64,000 nucleotides of DNA from positions 113,054,620 to 113,118,619 of the forward strand of contig CM060900.1 in assembly GCA_030762935.1 (NCBI GenBank), given 5' to 3'. Under the pieces are notes generated by a model. It was given only the letters and a program-made list of their open reading frames with translations. It was not told the DNA's origin and ran no database searches. The DNA comes from Hymenopus coronatus. Taxonomy: Eukaryota > Arthropoda > Insecta > Mantodea > Hymenopodidae. A program made the position numbers and the translations under genes. Positions 1 through 11,073 of this stretch are shown here, one piece after another. Each line of letters starts with the position of its first letter. Within the stretch, counting starts at the first letter, position 1.

Positions 1-290
1 ATGATTTCACATCAAACGAAACCAACAACTCATTGTTTGAAACTTTGTACTCTTCTAGATGTTTTATTAGTTCTATGGAGTTTTTAATGGAAAGGTGGTT
101 GTGTTCCGGGAAGCTATTGAATTTGTTAACTAACCACTTAGATAATTTGTAGGTTGGAGAGTTTATGCAATTGACTATTGGTCTCATGGGTTTGTCCGGT
201 TTGTGGATTTTTGGCAAAGCATAAAGACGTGGTAGAGTTGGGTTTGCTTCTTATTTGTAATAACATCTTTCTTTACAGTAAGTAGCATAT
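1..290 (-). pseudogene. Penelope-like element reverse transcriptase fragment
   Basis: Reading the minus strand, about 85 codons carry the hallmark block of Penelope-like reverse transcriptases: 'LPRLYALPKIHKP', then 'MRPIVNCINSPTYKLSKWL', then the start of the catalytic motif 'LLVSFDVKS' running off the left window edge. In these elements the RT is followed by a GIY-YIG nuclease, which would lie outside the window. A one-base slip near 248-252 is needed to join the upstream residues (VITNK) to the conserved block, so this copy is broken. No host gene has this block. The upstream limit near 290 is approximate. Confidence 0.85.
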
Positions 291-2184
291 TTTAATGTAA
301 ATCAAGTATTATGCTGCCAATTTCTTGATGGATTAGGTTTATGATACATTTTGTTTCTGGTATATTCCAAGAACTAAAAAGTCTGCTTAGACTCCATTAA
401 TTATGAACTGTAGAAAATCAGGTATAATTTGCATTTTTAATGGAACAACCTCCTCCCAAATACCTCCCTCATTTTAAAAATACAAAATTAATCTATCTTA
501 TATTTTGTTTGCATAACGTTCTTAGCTCAGCCAGTTCAATACTATGTGAAAAATACAGATCATGTGTACTAATGAAAGAACAGTATATGTGCATAGTGCT
601 TTTCGTTGAGTTAGCAATCTTTAGTTTAATAAAGGCAAACAATGGTTAAAGACTTGTCATAGAAAGTGCTGTAGTGTCCACAGGATTATAATGTAATGGA
701 AACAAACATTTTATATTTATTTTTCTTATGAATATTTAATGTTTTTTATTCTTTTGGTTTTTAACAAGTTTGTTAAAATTATTGCAAATAGCGATAGGTT
801 ACTGTTTCACTGCTATAGAGAATAAATAATCAGAAATTATCGTACCAGATTTTGAGCTTAAATTATAACTCTGAGTAGATATCAACATCAGAACGACTGC
901 ATTAGTGATCCGTAATGACCTCAACAATGTCACTAGAACAGAATCCAGCACAGGAAGAAGTTTATTCCAAAAATGGAGGCATGATTGCATGGGTATTAAA
1001 ATTCTGCCATATAACATTAAATACTGCATCAAAATGCCATTTACTAAAGGATCTATTCAGCAGTAGATGGGTGATTTAAATAGTCAGAATCTGTGTCTGG
1101 CTCTCTTCTCTGACAAATAGGAATAGCAGCTCATAGATTGAGGGTTAATTAAGCTTTACACACAAGTCAGGAACATTGTTTGCCTGCAATTTTTGCTGGA
1201 TGCTTATGGATATGAGTTTTCTAAGTTTTTTTCTAGTAATCTTATCTTAAAATGCAAACCAGCGGTTATTACTAGAAATAATTGGTCTCTCGTGGCTGGT
1301 GTGCATTGAATTTTCACTATGATTCTTTTTAATTGTAAAAATGAAAGCATATCCAGTATTTAGTAACTCATACTAACTTCACTATTAAGCTGATTTACTT
1401 TAGAAATAGTTTTGGAATATCTCTCCTTCAACACCCACTGACTTACGAAAAAATGTTGAAATTATTCTAAAAATGTATTCAACAAAATGTTAATAAGCTT
1501 CATATGGGCATAGCATGAATAATGTTTTGTTTGTTCTCTGTACTTATAAATGATTTCCAATAAAATTCAAATTAGTTTATATAAGATTTTGTTTAGATGT
1601 GAGGTAGCTTTACAAACACATTTTTGTTCTATTTCTGCATTAAATAAATCTTGATTCTCTTCCTACTTTTTCTTTCTTTCCACAACAGCAACTATTTTTC
1701 TGTATGCAGCTTAGTATTTTTATTAAATATATTATGCACTGTAACAGGTACTAGTGCCTATGTAATACTGAATATTGTTGCAGTTTGAAATATATAATAC
1801 TTCTGCATGTCATTGAAACATTAAAAGTTGAATGCATCCCCACAGAATATTATACAGAACAGCAATTGATATATTGCAAATAGCATGAACATGTATATCA
1901 CAATAAATAGTTTAGAACATTGGATTTATAAACAAACTTACTATAGAAATTCCACTTGTTTTGAGCTTATTGCCTGGCCTCATAAAATGTACAATCCATT
2001 CTTCACTTTCTCAAAACACAAATATTAAATTTTTACTCTCATACAAAATATGCACACTCCCATCATGTACATTAATGTAATCATACATACAAGCCTTGCA
2101 TGCATGCAAATGGAAACACATACACATTAACACACACATACATCATATTCTCATACATGGTCACAAACGCTACACCATTCTGAG
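291..2184. other. No gene recognised; AT-rich flank
   Basis: This stretch has only short open frames without recognisable motifs. It is probably intergenic sequence downstream of the PIP4K gene. I see no element ends or RNA-like structure. Confidence 0.5.
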
Positions 2185-2247
2185 ACACACACACACACAC
2201 ACACATACACATACACACACACACACATACACACACACACACACACA
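2185..2247 (+). repeat. (CA)n microsatellite
   Basis: About 63 bases of CA dinucleotides interrupted by a few TA steps. Open frames read through it on both strands (Thr-His on one, Cys-Val on the other), which is low-complexity translation and not protein-coding sequence. Confidence 0.95.
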
Positions 2248-2344
2248 GAAATATGTTTTGTGTTTTTCTAAGAAGCATGATGCCACTCTAAGTGATTTTT
2301 ATACTGAACATAAAAGGATATGCAGAAAAGAACTATAACACAAG

Positions 2345-2350
2345 TTTATT
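2345..2350 (-). promoter_or_regulatory. Candidate poly(A) signal AATAAA of PIP4K
   Basis: The plus strand reads TTTATT, so the minus strand reads AATAAA about 105 bases downstream of the PIP4K stop codon. The distance suits a short 3' UTR. No transcript evidence is available here, so this is inferred from position. Confidence 0.45.
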
Positions 2351-2453
2351 CATTTTCAGTAGTGTTAAGTGACTTAGATGTGCGCACAGAAGCATAGCAG
2401 CTATGCTCTGCACATTGTTGTAACAATGTAAAAGCAAAACTGCATGGAACAGT

Positions 2454-2641
2454 TCATTCAATAGCCTTGCTCATAAACTCTATGAACCTCTTTCCATATT
2501 GCTCAGGGTCACACGTTGAGATTCCATCAACATTGGCACCATACTTAACTGTCTTAGCAGCTTTGGCTGCCTGCTTTTTCACACCATAATGTGTCAGTAC
2601 ATCAATCAAAGCCAAAAAGTAGATCTCCTTCAGTGGAGCAC
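2454..2641 (-). CDS. PIP4K: PIP4K last exon: kinase C-terminus with activation loop
   Basis: This exon encodes the last ~62 residues of a type II phosphatidylinositol phosphate kinase, which phosphorylates PI5P at the 4-position to give PI(4,5)P2. It opens with '[20 protein letters not shown]'. The Asp of 'LID' is the Mg-binding residue equivalent to the DFG Asp. The activation-loop region '[14 protein letters not shown]' follows, then '[12 protein letters not shown]' and TGA at 2454-2456. An Ala in the activation loop where type I enzymes (PIP5K) have Glu points to the 4-kinase class. The acceptor AG lies at 2642-2643 and completes a Gly codon with the preceding exon. The preceding intron is only 286 bases. 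Confidence 0.95.
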
Positions 2642-2927
2642 CTAAACATATTGAAAAAATTATTTAAGTTTGAGCATTTCATAATATATAAATTAATGGA
2701 CTAATCAGTACCAGTTAATTATAAATTATAAATGTAATTCTACTAGTAAGGATCAAAAGAAAAGAAGGTAGCTCTCAAATTTGTTTACTACCACCTTTTG
2801 AAATCTTAAGCACGCTATTGGAAGTTTGACTGCAACAAAAACATTAATTCCACTATGTACGCAAACCTAGAATCTTCTAAGTTTGATTTAGGAAATGGTC
2901 CTACAATTTTAATACATAAATAATTAC

Positions 2928-3252
2928 CTTCAGAGCTTGGGATGGCATAGATGTCCAATTCGGGAACAATCCCAGTCTCATACTGTAGGCTAGTTTCTCG
3001 CATAAGTGTAAGAGCATGAGGGGAATCTGGAGGTGTGGCTGTTGTGCCACCCCACCCCCATCTATCACCGGAACAGCTTGCTCCTCCACGTGTATCTAAG
3101 CCTGAGCCACTTTCAGAGTCCTCATCATCATCTACTCCATTATTTTCCTCCTCTTCTTGCTCTGCTCGCTCCTTGTTCTCTTGCTCAGCACGAGCACAGT
3201 CATGTACTCCCAAAAGGAGAGAATAATCCATCAGATGCAACTTAGTTAGAAA
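2928..3252 (-). CDS. PIP4K: PIP4K exon: catalytic segment plus acidic insert
   Basis: The exon starts at an acceptor after TTTGCAG (minus strand) with 'FLTKLHLMDYSLLLGVHDC', the conserved catalytic block of phosphatidylinositol phosphate kinases ('KLMDYSLLVGIHD' in vertebrate PIP4K2). After it comes the family's variable insert: charged and acidic (runs of E, then DDDED), then Ser/Gly-rich, then 'PPDSP', a motif also present in vertebrate PIP4K2 inserts. The exon closes with 'LDIYAIPSSEG', matching the strand before the last exon, and a donor GT at 2926-2927. Length is 325 nt in phase with both neighbours. The insert is the fast-evolving, probably disordered and phosphorylatable part of the enzyme. 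Confidence 0.95.
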
Positions 3253-3409
3253 CTGCAAACAATAATTGTGCATATCACTTCATGAAAGCTATGGAATTAA
3301 AATTAAACCTAATCAGCATGTTAGTTGCTTTATTTAAGATGAGCTTTTGTAACAGTAATGTGGAAAAATAATAAATTTGTAATTTAAGTAATTTTTTTGC
3401 AACACATTA

Positions 3410-4819
3410 CTTTCTCTAGCATATACATGTAGATAGAGATGGGGTGTATTCCATTCAAAAATCCAACACCAAAATTTCACTGGAATACATGTTTAGGACC
3501 CCTGAATAAAAACAATTTTGAATGAAATTTATGAAATAATGTTTAATGATCTCAGGGTTTAAAGAGCTTAAAGTTTCTTCACATTCATCTTTACAACAAA
3601 AAAAAACACACCTTATCTGGGTAATTCACCTTAAGTTAGACTTGAACTTGCAACATTCTACCCCCACCTATCAAGGGCAAATTTACTATAGTTCTAGTAT
3701 CTTACAAGGATGCGACACAAAGATTCTCAGAAAATCCCCCCACCCTAAACTACTCATTACATGGAACATTCTTCCAAATTTGTTCTTTTCTAAAAAAATG
3801 GCTCCAATGATTTTGATTAAAATGCCATGTAAGAAAGATGTTTACATAGCAAATAAAATGTATATCCTGAATTAGTTGGAAATGTCTATGAAGTCCTCTT
3901 CATTCTTTTACATAACTGGTAAACCACAAGAAATAGACAAAAACTTGTACACAAAAAATCTGATATGTTCTATTCACATGACTTTCTCTACATCTCTGTA
4001 ACAAATTATTGTTAATAAGCGTATTCTTCTATCTACTACAAACTAATCAAGATAAACAGTCGTATTGCTTAGTTCCTTGTAAGCAGAAGGGAAATAAGGG
4101 AATACACTAGGCTAATCCGAGAGTCAAATGTTTCAAAATGTGGCTGTTATGGGATTGAAATCCATTTCTTTGCATGGCCAAGAGTTTCCGTATGAGAAGA
4201 GTTGAAGTATTTCAAAACTGGAAACAATAACAAGGAATATCTCAAAAATAGTCAACCCCACAAAAAAAAATGTATAACATAAATTGTGTGTTTTAACGAG
4301 CTCAACATTTTTGTTGACAAAGTTTTTGTCTATCTCTTACGGTTTACCAGTTATGCAAAATTCCGTAAAATTCATCCAGAGTAAAGATGCCTTCAGAGGC
4401 TATTCCCAGAAAATTCAGGATGTACACTTTATTGGTCATGTAAATATATTTAATATATGAAACTTTAATCAAAATCTTTAGAGCCATTTTTGAGAAAATC
4501 ATAATTTTCGAAAAATTTCCATGAAAAGGGGGGGGGGGTCCTTGAAAATCTTTGTCACATTCTTGGAAGATAATGAACTTAAACACTAAGTTTGTTATTT
4601 AACAGAGTTTTCATTTTTGAGCTATGCATATGCACACAGACGTATGCGTACGTGCACATACACATGTGCAAAGACATTTTTCAAAAAAATGTTTTTTTTT
4701 TTTTTTTTGGATTCAGGGGGTCACAAAACATATTTTTCTTGTGAAATCTCAGTATCAAACTTTTGGGTGCAATACAATACCTTCCCTATATACTATGTAC
4801 ATAGTACATGTAGAGAAAG
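3410..4819. mobile_element. Long-inverted-repeat (foldback) non-autonomous transposon
   Basis: The left half (3410-~3955) and right half (~4322-4819) are diverged inverted copies of each other. They share, in mirror order, CTTTCTCTA at the tips, a 'tattccattca/tattgtattgcacc' block, 'gaccccctgaat', the 'aaaatggctccaatgattttgattaaaat' region and 'cataactggtaaacc'. A single-copy loop of ~370 bases separates the arms. The tips are flanked by TA at 3408-3409 and 4820-4821, as for Tc1/mariner-type insertion. There is no transposase, so it must have moved in trans. Related fragments occur at 4870-5165, 5885-6260, 32835-32896 and 61390-62243. Confidence 0.7.
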
Positions 4820-4869
4820 TAAAAATGTATATCTTGGTAAAAAACACAAATTATATCAAATACATCATA

Positions 4870-5165
4870 TACAGTTAACCTTTCTGAGATTCCCTGAGAT
4901 GCTTTCAATTTGAAAATGCCCATTTAAGCTTTTCTCAAATCGGAAGTCCTCATGCGTGCCATTATCTCTTTTGTTTTACTCCTATCCATGGAAAGAGAAT
5001 CAAATTTCATGACAATCTCATGCAACAGCTCTTAAAGATTTTACTGTCACTTTAGCCTTGTGTATTCCTTTATTTCCGTTCTACCTATAAGAAACTAAGA
5101 AATAAGACCATTTTCTGGTAATGTTTATCTTGACTGGTATTATGTAGATAGAAGAATAATCTTTT
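4870..5165 (-). repeat. Foldback-family fragment, loop region in reverse
   Basis: This segment matches the reverse complement of the loop of the 3410-4819 element. For example, 'ccttgtgtattcctttatttcc' through 'gtagatagaagaataat' mirrors 3990-4110. It abuts the foldback element and precedes a Penelope relic. Boundaries are approximate. Confidence 0.6.
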
Positions 5166-5224
5166 GTAAGAATAGTTTGTTTGCAGAACAGATAGAGAAA
5201 GCTAGATAATCTTTTTCATTAAGA

Positions 5225-5440
5225 TGTTTGCTGGGCATGATTTTAAAATTTAGTATTTTGTCTTTGTTTTCCCAAATTTGGATGTACAACCAAATACCAA
5301 TCTTGGTCTGCCAATATTTTTGAGAAGCTTTGGGTTTCTGTTAATATGTTTTACTTTCCAAAACTGCCAAGTTGTTGTTGATTTTTCTTGTTGATGTGTT
5401 CTTTTGCTCTTTATCCCCCCCTATGCCCAACATTAGCCTT
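5225..5440 (-). pseudogene. Penelope-like GIY-YIG endonuclease relic
   Basis: The minus strand encodes, across two frames, 'STTTWQFWKVKHINRNPKLL' followed by 'IWENKDKILNFKIMPS'. These match block for block the C-terminal half of the better preserved GIY-YIG domain at 62457-62880 (WHFWKEKHT, PKILKNI, IWKNKNRVFNFEILPG). In Penelope-like elements this domain makes the nick that primes insertion. The GIY and YIG strands themselves are missing and at least one frameshift is present, so this is an old fragment. Confidence 0.65.
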
Positions 5441-5884
5441 TTTCAATCCTTGCATGCCATTTGGCAGATTCCTGACTTACTCTTCTATGGTTTTTGAATT
5501 TTGATAATGAATTTAGTATATCGTTGAGGAGGATATTTTGTAGAAAAATTCTGAATTTATCGAAATGTTTACCAAGAGGAGTGAGTTTGGCAGAACTAGG
5601 TAGGATAGAAAATAAAGGTATAATAATAGAAAGAATATTAATATATTGATACAGAGGACAGCAATATAATACAAGAATTCCTGCAGTATAAAAGAGATAG
5701 AATGGGAAGAGATAGTTGGTGTGGGGAGTTAGCAAAATTGCTAGAGGAGATTGGAATGAGGGAAAGTAATTTTAGAAGATTTTGGAAAAAGTTACACTGT
5801 GTATTAAAATATAAAGAAGCAGAAGAGCCTGGTAAGCTTTAAGAACAAAAGTATATAATGGTAAAAGCAATTCTGAATGACTTT

Positions 5885-5945
5885 TGCATAACTGGTAAAC
5901 CATAAGAGATTGACAAAAGCTTACTACACAAAAATTATATCACAT

Positions 5946-6006
<61 letters not shown>

Positions 6007-6260
6007 AGAGCTAAAAAATACCCGAGATATTCACTGTAGTTGATTTCAATGTTAAAATACCTACTTAAGCTCTCCTTAAGCAGGAAGTTCTCATCCGTGT
6101 CCTATTCCTTTTGTTTTACTCCTATCCATGTAAAGAGAATCAAATTTCAATGCTAATTGCATAGTGACAGCTCTTAAAGCTTTCACTGCTACTTTGGCCT
6201 GGTGTAATCCCTTATTTCCCTTCTACTTATAAGGAACTAAGTAATAAAACCATTTCTGGA
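5885..6260. repeat. Foldback-family fragment with a 55-base poly(T)
   Basis: The beginning ('cataactggtaaaccataag') matches the left arm of the 3410-4819 element. After a T-run at 5949-6003, the sequence from ~6060 matches the loop in reverse, parallel to 4930-5165. The T-run could be a homopolymer expansion or the A-tail of a minus-strand retro-insertion; no target duplication is obvious. Confidence 0.55.
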
Positions 6261-6529
6261 GAGCAGGAGAGTTTGACAAACTTTGAGAAAAAAGTTCTTA
6301 AATCCGTATAAAATAGTAAAAAGAAATTAAGAAAGAAATTAGGTGAAATATGTATAGATAACAGTAATCAATGTGAAAGAAGAGATCTTGTATGGATGCC
6401 TACTGGGGCATTAGTCCTAAAAAGATTAAGGAGAAATTTTGCAGAAAGATGAATTTTGTATGGGAAATTAGATGACACTTTCCATTTCATTACTTAAAAG
6501 TGTATGTAATGGTAAGAGTGGGACTAATA

Positions 6530-7093
6530 GCGTTTAGGATGGAAAAATGTACTAAATTATTACAAGAGGCAGCACCAGTTAAAATATTGGCAACATGAGG
6601 GAAGGAACATTAATAAGATTGGGGATTTTCAAGGAAAAGCAAGGGATAAGTGGATGAGAAATTTAAAGGAGCAGCATGTTTTTTTTTTAGTGTATAACGC
6701 CCGCTTTAATTACTTATGGCACCGCAGGCGGTGACACTGATGATGCATGAATGATGATGGAGCACCGGTGGAATGCGATGGCAGGGGAAATCGGAGTACT
6801 CAGAGAAAACCCGCCCCAGCGCTGCTTTTCCACCACAAATCTCACATGCGGTCGCTTGAGATTGAACCCCGGCCGTCTAGGTGAGAGGCGAGTGGTTTAA
6901 CCACTGGGCCACGGCGCGGCCAAAGGAGCAGCATGAGAGCATACATAGCTGTGATAATAGTGATATTTACCATATATACAACCTGAGGGATAAGGTATGG
7001 GAGGGCGTTGTACCCCTCCAAAATAAGAGCTGCATTTGCTGTACACAAAGGGAAGGGAATTCACTAAAGCACATGGCCATAGTACATTTCTAA
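6530..7093 (+). other. Unassigned open frame split by a SINE
   Basis: From ~6530 to 6678 one plus-strand frame is open. It ends exactly at the SINE target duplication and resumes in the same frame at 6936, staying open to a stop at 7091-7093: roughly 100 codons if the SINE and one duplication copy are ignored. The right half is Cys- and His-containing, with a CxxC (CICC). I do not recognise the family. It could be a relic of another retroelement or simply a chance frame. Confidence 0.25.
6679..6921 (-). mobile_element. tRNA-Glu-like SINE, full length, with 14-bp target duplication
   Basis: The minus strand starts with a tRNA-like head. It has box A 'GTGGCCCAGTGGTTAA', a 'GCCTCTCACC' anticodon-loop region resembling tRNA-Glu(CTC), and box B 'GGGTTCAATC'. 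A ~170-base body follows, ending 'GCGGGCGTTATACACT' and an A-tail (T-run at 6679-6689 on plus). The 14-base sequence AAAGGAGCAGCATG occurs on both sides (6665-6678 and 6922-6935), a target-site duplication typical of LINE-driven insertion. The GC-rich body contrasts with the AT-rich surroundings. A 5'-truncated relative lies at 36835-36893. Confidence 0.92.
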
Positions 7094-10000
7094 TTGGTTC
7101 CTAACCGAAATGCTCATCATGAGGATAGAAAAATAGTTCTGCCTTTACAGCCAATTTTGTTTAGAATATTTTAATGGAATGGAGTGATGCAAAGGTATGG
7201 TTCTTACAGTGGACATAGTAAAGCAGCAGTGCTAGATTCTCATTTAAATACATGATTTGTTATGTTGTTTGCACATTGTTAGAGTTATATATTAAAATAG
7301 TATACTAAATATTTTTTATGTTAAATCAATGATGCACAGAAGCTACAACCTAGCAAAATTGCCAACACACAGGTACTCGATCATTCCCAAAATTTAATAT
7401 CTCTAGCATATCTAGCATGAAAATGCATTTTGAATTAGTACAAAAAATCAAAGATTTAAAATAAGCAAAACCAATTCATAGGAGTCCTTTGCCATCACTA
7501 CCCTTTTCCCCAGTATCCCAACACACAAACTACAAACACCATAAACTAATTGGCACCAAATCAAAAAACCTCAAACAAAATTCTTATATATCAAGTTTAA
7601 CTAAGAAAAATAAGTTTAACACTAGTTTAACTATCTGTAGATGGTATGAATTATGTGCTTAATTTTTAATAGAAATGTTTACAAACAACTCAGGTCTAGC
7701 CAATGGCAACTCACTTTGGGTCTACAAGGCCCAAATGATATAAGAGAGTGCATGTACCAATAATTACTATACTTTCTCACATTTTTGACACTTGAATAAT
7801 TTATCCATTTCCTTTTTTAAACATTTTTCCTTAACACATTTGGCCATGTGCATCATTCTCGTTAAACAATCTGACTTTCACCCTACCATGGTAAGAATTT
7901 GACCAGGGTAATCATCTCACAGTGGTGCATCAATGTTCACCACAGTTTATTTGATAGTGACTAGCTAGCAGGTGCACACCTTGGATGATCGCACCACTCG
8001 TTGTTAAACTTTACTGAAACCATTCACAAGTACATCACATCATCTCTTTTTAACCTGTTCTACCTCTTTGTTGAAGTACATGCATATGCTTATTCTGTTT
8101 GCATTGGGGGAAAGCAGCGTAGTCCCAAACTTCTATAAACTTGAAGCAGATACATTATTAAGTTTCACATAATATTTTTACGAAAAGTTAGTACAGAGAC
8201 GGAAGGAATAACATGGGGAAAATCTGGTCTTATAGTTGAGTAGCTTAATTTTTCTCTTTATATTCCATTTATATCTTAGCAGAAGCATAATTTTATTTAA
8301 TCTTGATGCTATTTTAAAATCATATATTACATTATATAGGGTGTTTGTGGAACTTTCTTCTTGGACTGAAGATATAAATTTACATGCTTTAGTACCATAA
8401 TTTCTGTAACTTAGAGTTTCTGAAATTTTATAGAATGTGTGTGTGTGTGTTTTTTTTTTTTTGTTTTTTTTTTAATAGCATTAATTGGAATGAATTATGA
8501 AAAACAGTACTGATATGCAGATTAAAAGTATTATGTTTATTATTTGTGTATTTATTTTATTACTTCTTATTAAATAATATATGATTAGCTTGAATATTGA
8601 TCTAATAAAGCAGTATCAGTTCTAGGTACATCACTTTTATGCTTTCTTATTTTTACATTATTGTAGCAGTCTCCCTTTGAAAACAAATGATTGAGGTTAT
8701 ACTATTGTTGCTCCAAGAATTCAAGCAGCTTCTTTTAATTTAGGATGCACACTATATCCATGACATGGTACAATCATTCAGTTAATGCAAAGATAATTAT
8801 TAATCATGGTGTTTAAACTTGTTTAAGACAAATTTAAGTTAAATGAAAGCTACATCACTAAACTGCAAAACCAAAATTAAAAGACAAATAAATTGATTAA
8901 AAAAGAAACCCTATATATGGCTGCAGGAGCCATATATTTTCATTTTAATGTAAGCTTGAGCTTGCTATATTTAATTACTTACTTTCCCACTTGCCTACCA
9001 ATTTCATAAGAACATGTTAACTAATAGCATATCATTATAGTTACTCCAGTTCTCTCTCAGAGTACACTCAGTGATTCAACATTACAGTGACAATGAAATC
9101 AAGATAACCATTTAATCTTGTCAATGATGTAACTATCAAGATCACAATGTGGTTCTTATTCCTTCCCTACTGAGTACTTCTGTTCAATCCTTTAAGTCCA
9201 CATTCCATGAAGCTGTGATCTTGAAACTTGCTCTTTCCCTTCTTCAGGCTGTAATGACTTGAACACAATAGAATGGGCTCTCTCAATACACCGTGATGGC
9301 TCTTCTTTTGAACCTGTGAGGTACAATTTTTTTTAAGTCCAACATAAGTGGAATACTTTTCCGAAGTATAGTTTTAGATATTCTTATCTAATGTATTTAA
9401 AATCACTTTCAATATGATTTTATGCCAAAGAAATTTCTTTTTTTAAACATCACTTAAGATTTATAGTCTTTATTTACTTACTTTCTGCTTATGCAGACAT
9501 ACTGAGGAACGCAGTGCAGGCAAATTATCCTTCTTTTACAACTTAAAGCAATGCTGCCAGGTCTTTTTTCATCAACAAATTACACCAACTTTGTAACTAT
9601 GTACACTGCCTCAAAATAACAATTACTAGCTATGTACACTACATTAACTAACCCTAGCCTAAACCTAATCACTACGTCTTCCACAAGTTCCTGGAAAGGT
9701 CTGCTGAACAATTTTTGGTGTCACTATGCCACAAATATTCACAAATGTGAGCATCAAACATTTCCATCAAATGCCACCTCTGCACAGAAGATCCTGTAAT
9801 ACTACTACTTTTATCATTATTATTATTTACTTCATGGCAGTAACTTAATTGGTCAAATAATATCTCACACATTGGTCTCCAACTGAACACTCCATTACCA
9901 CATATGACTGCTTGTAAACAAAGCAGTGAGGAAAAGAAAACGTTCAGGCAATATCCTTGCCCGCTCAAACCGTTGCACACAGACTGTGACTTTTTCATCT

Positions 10001-10632
10001 CCAGTTGAAAAAGAATAATAAATACAGTTAATTACTAAATAATTATTCATACCAAAAGTCATAAGAATAGGGCTCCATTTTAACATTATGCTACCTGCAG
10101 CAAACTCGGGAAATGTGCGGTCCCATTGGTTAATGGGATGCAGGATGGCATGACATTCTTGTTCTCAGCAGACCCTCATCAAAAAATAGATGAAGACAGG
10201 ACTCTGCATCATTAAAGTAAATCACCAGATCTGTCTTATTAACTGGACAATCCATTACTAAAACTGTTATAATATGTAAGAATATAGCCAAGGAAATTCA
10301 ACCATCACTTCTCACACTAAAATAAGTTCTGCTCAATTGCATCTGCAATTCATAAATAATATCTGTCAGTAAAACAATAAAACCTGAGAGAAAGCATGGT
10401 CAGAACTTTTCAAAAATGAGCAGCTGTTAATCTCTTCCATTTGCTGTGTAGATTACCTGGGAAATATTTGCAGAGGTTGGCTACGATTGTGACCAATGAA
10501 GTACATATTGGCTGCTATGTAAGAAACAATAGGGCTCATTTGTTGTTTCTGTCTACTTGTGCATGTGCACTGGTGAACCTTCAGACTTAGCAAAATTACT
10601 TGCCTCCTCGCATCACATGTAAATATCCCCAC
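7094..10632. other. No gene recognised; intron sequence
   Basis: This part of the third recognised PIP4K intron has only short open frames. A 108-codon minus-strand frame at 9672-9998 and an overlapping 63-codon one at 9895-10086 have mixed composition but match nothing I know and show no convincing exon borders. No repeat ends were seen. Confidence 0.45.
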
Positions 10633-11073
10633 TGTGACTAAACCTTGCCAGTCTGTAATCACTGCACATGTTTCGAGTGGCTAGCTATTGAAATAGCTAG
10701 TTGTTGTTGCTGGTGGTTTCCTTTCCATTCTGAATCCATTGTCACACTTGCATGAGTGAGCACCTGTGCAATTGGCAAACACATCACATCAAAGTTTCTA
10801 CTGTTGCAGCTGGGTGAAGAGGTCACACATGTGTGACATGTACTTTTACATCCAAAAGTTTTTTGCCAGTCAACAGCTATAAAAGGAAGAGCTGCAAGCC
10901 AATAAAATCAGTTTTATCTGGGAGTTCTGAGCATGCAGCTGTATGAGAGAGAGCAACCAACTGTCTATGTGCCAAAGTGATGAGAGAAAATTGTACTGCA
11001 GAATCTGTGCAAGCATTGAACTAAAGATGTTCGTTTGTAAGCAAGTTTTGAAGTGATTAAGAAGTTTTAGATA
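10633..11073 (+). repeat. 5' LTR of the gypsy element (interrupted by mariner)
   Basis: It aligns base by base in long blocks with the 3' LTR (15730 onward) and with the minus-strand LTR at 44051-44509. Shared blocks include 'gagtggctag', 'tttccttttcattttgaatcca', 'cacttgcatgagtga' and 'gagctgcaagcca'. A TATA-like 'ctataaaagga' sits near 10877. The last few bases of the LTR lie after the mariner, at ~12386-12391. Confidence 0.85.

Noticed and set aside
2081..2338. Open frames on both strands over the CA repeat (Cys/Val-rich and Thr/His-rich)
   Set aside because: They are translations of a dinucleotide repeat with no other support.
9672..9998. 108-codon minus-strand frame of mixed composition
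   Set aside because: No motif, no homologue I recognise and no convincing splice sites. Left unassigned.
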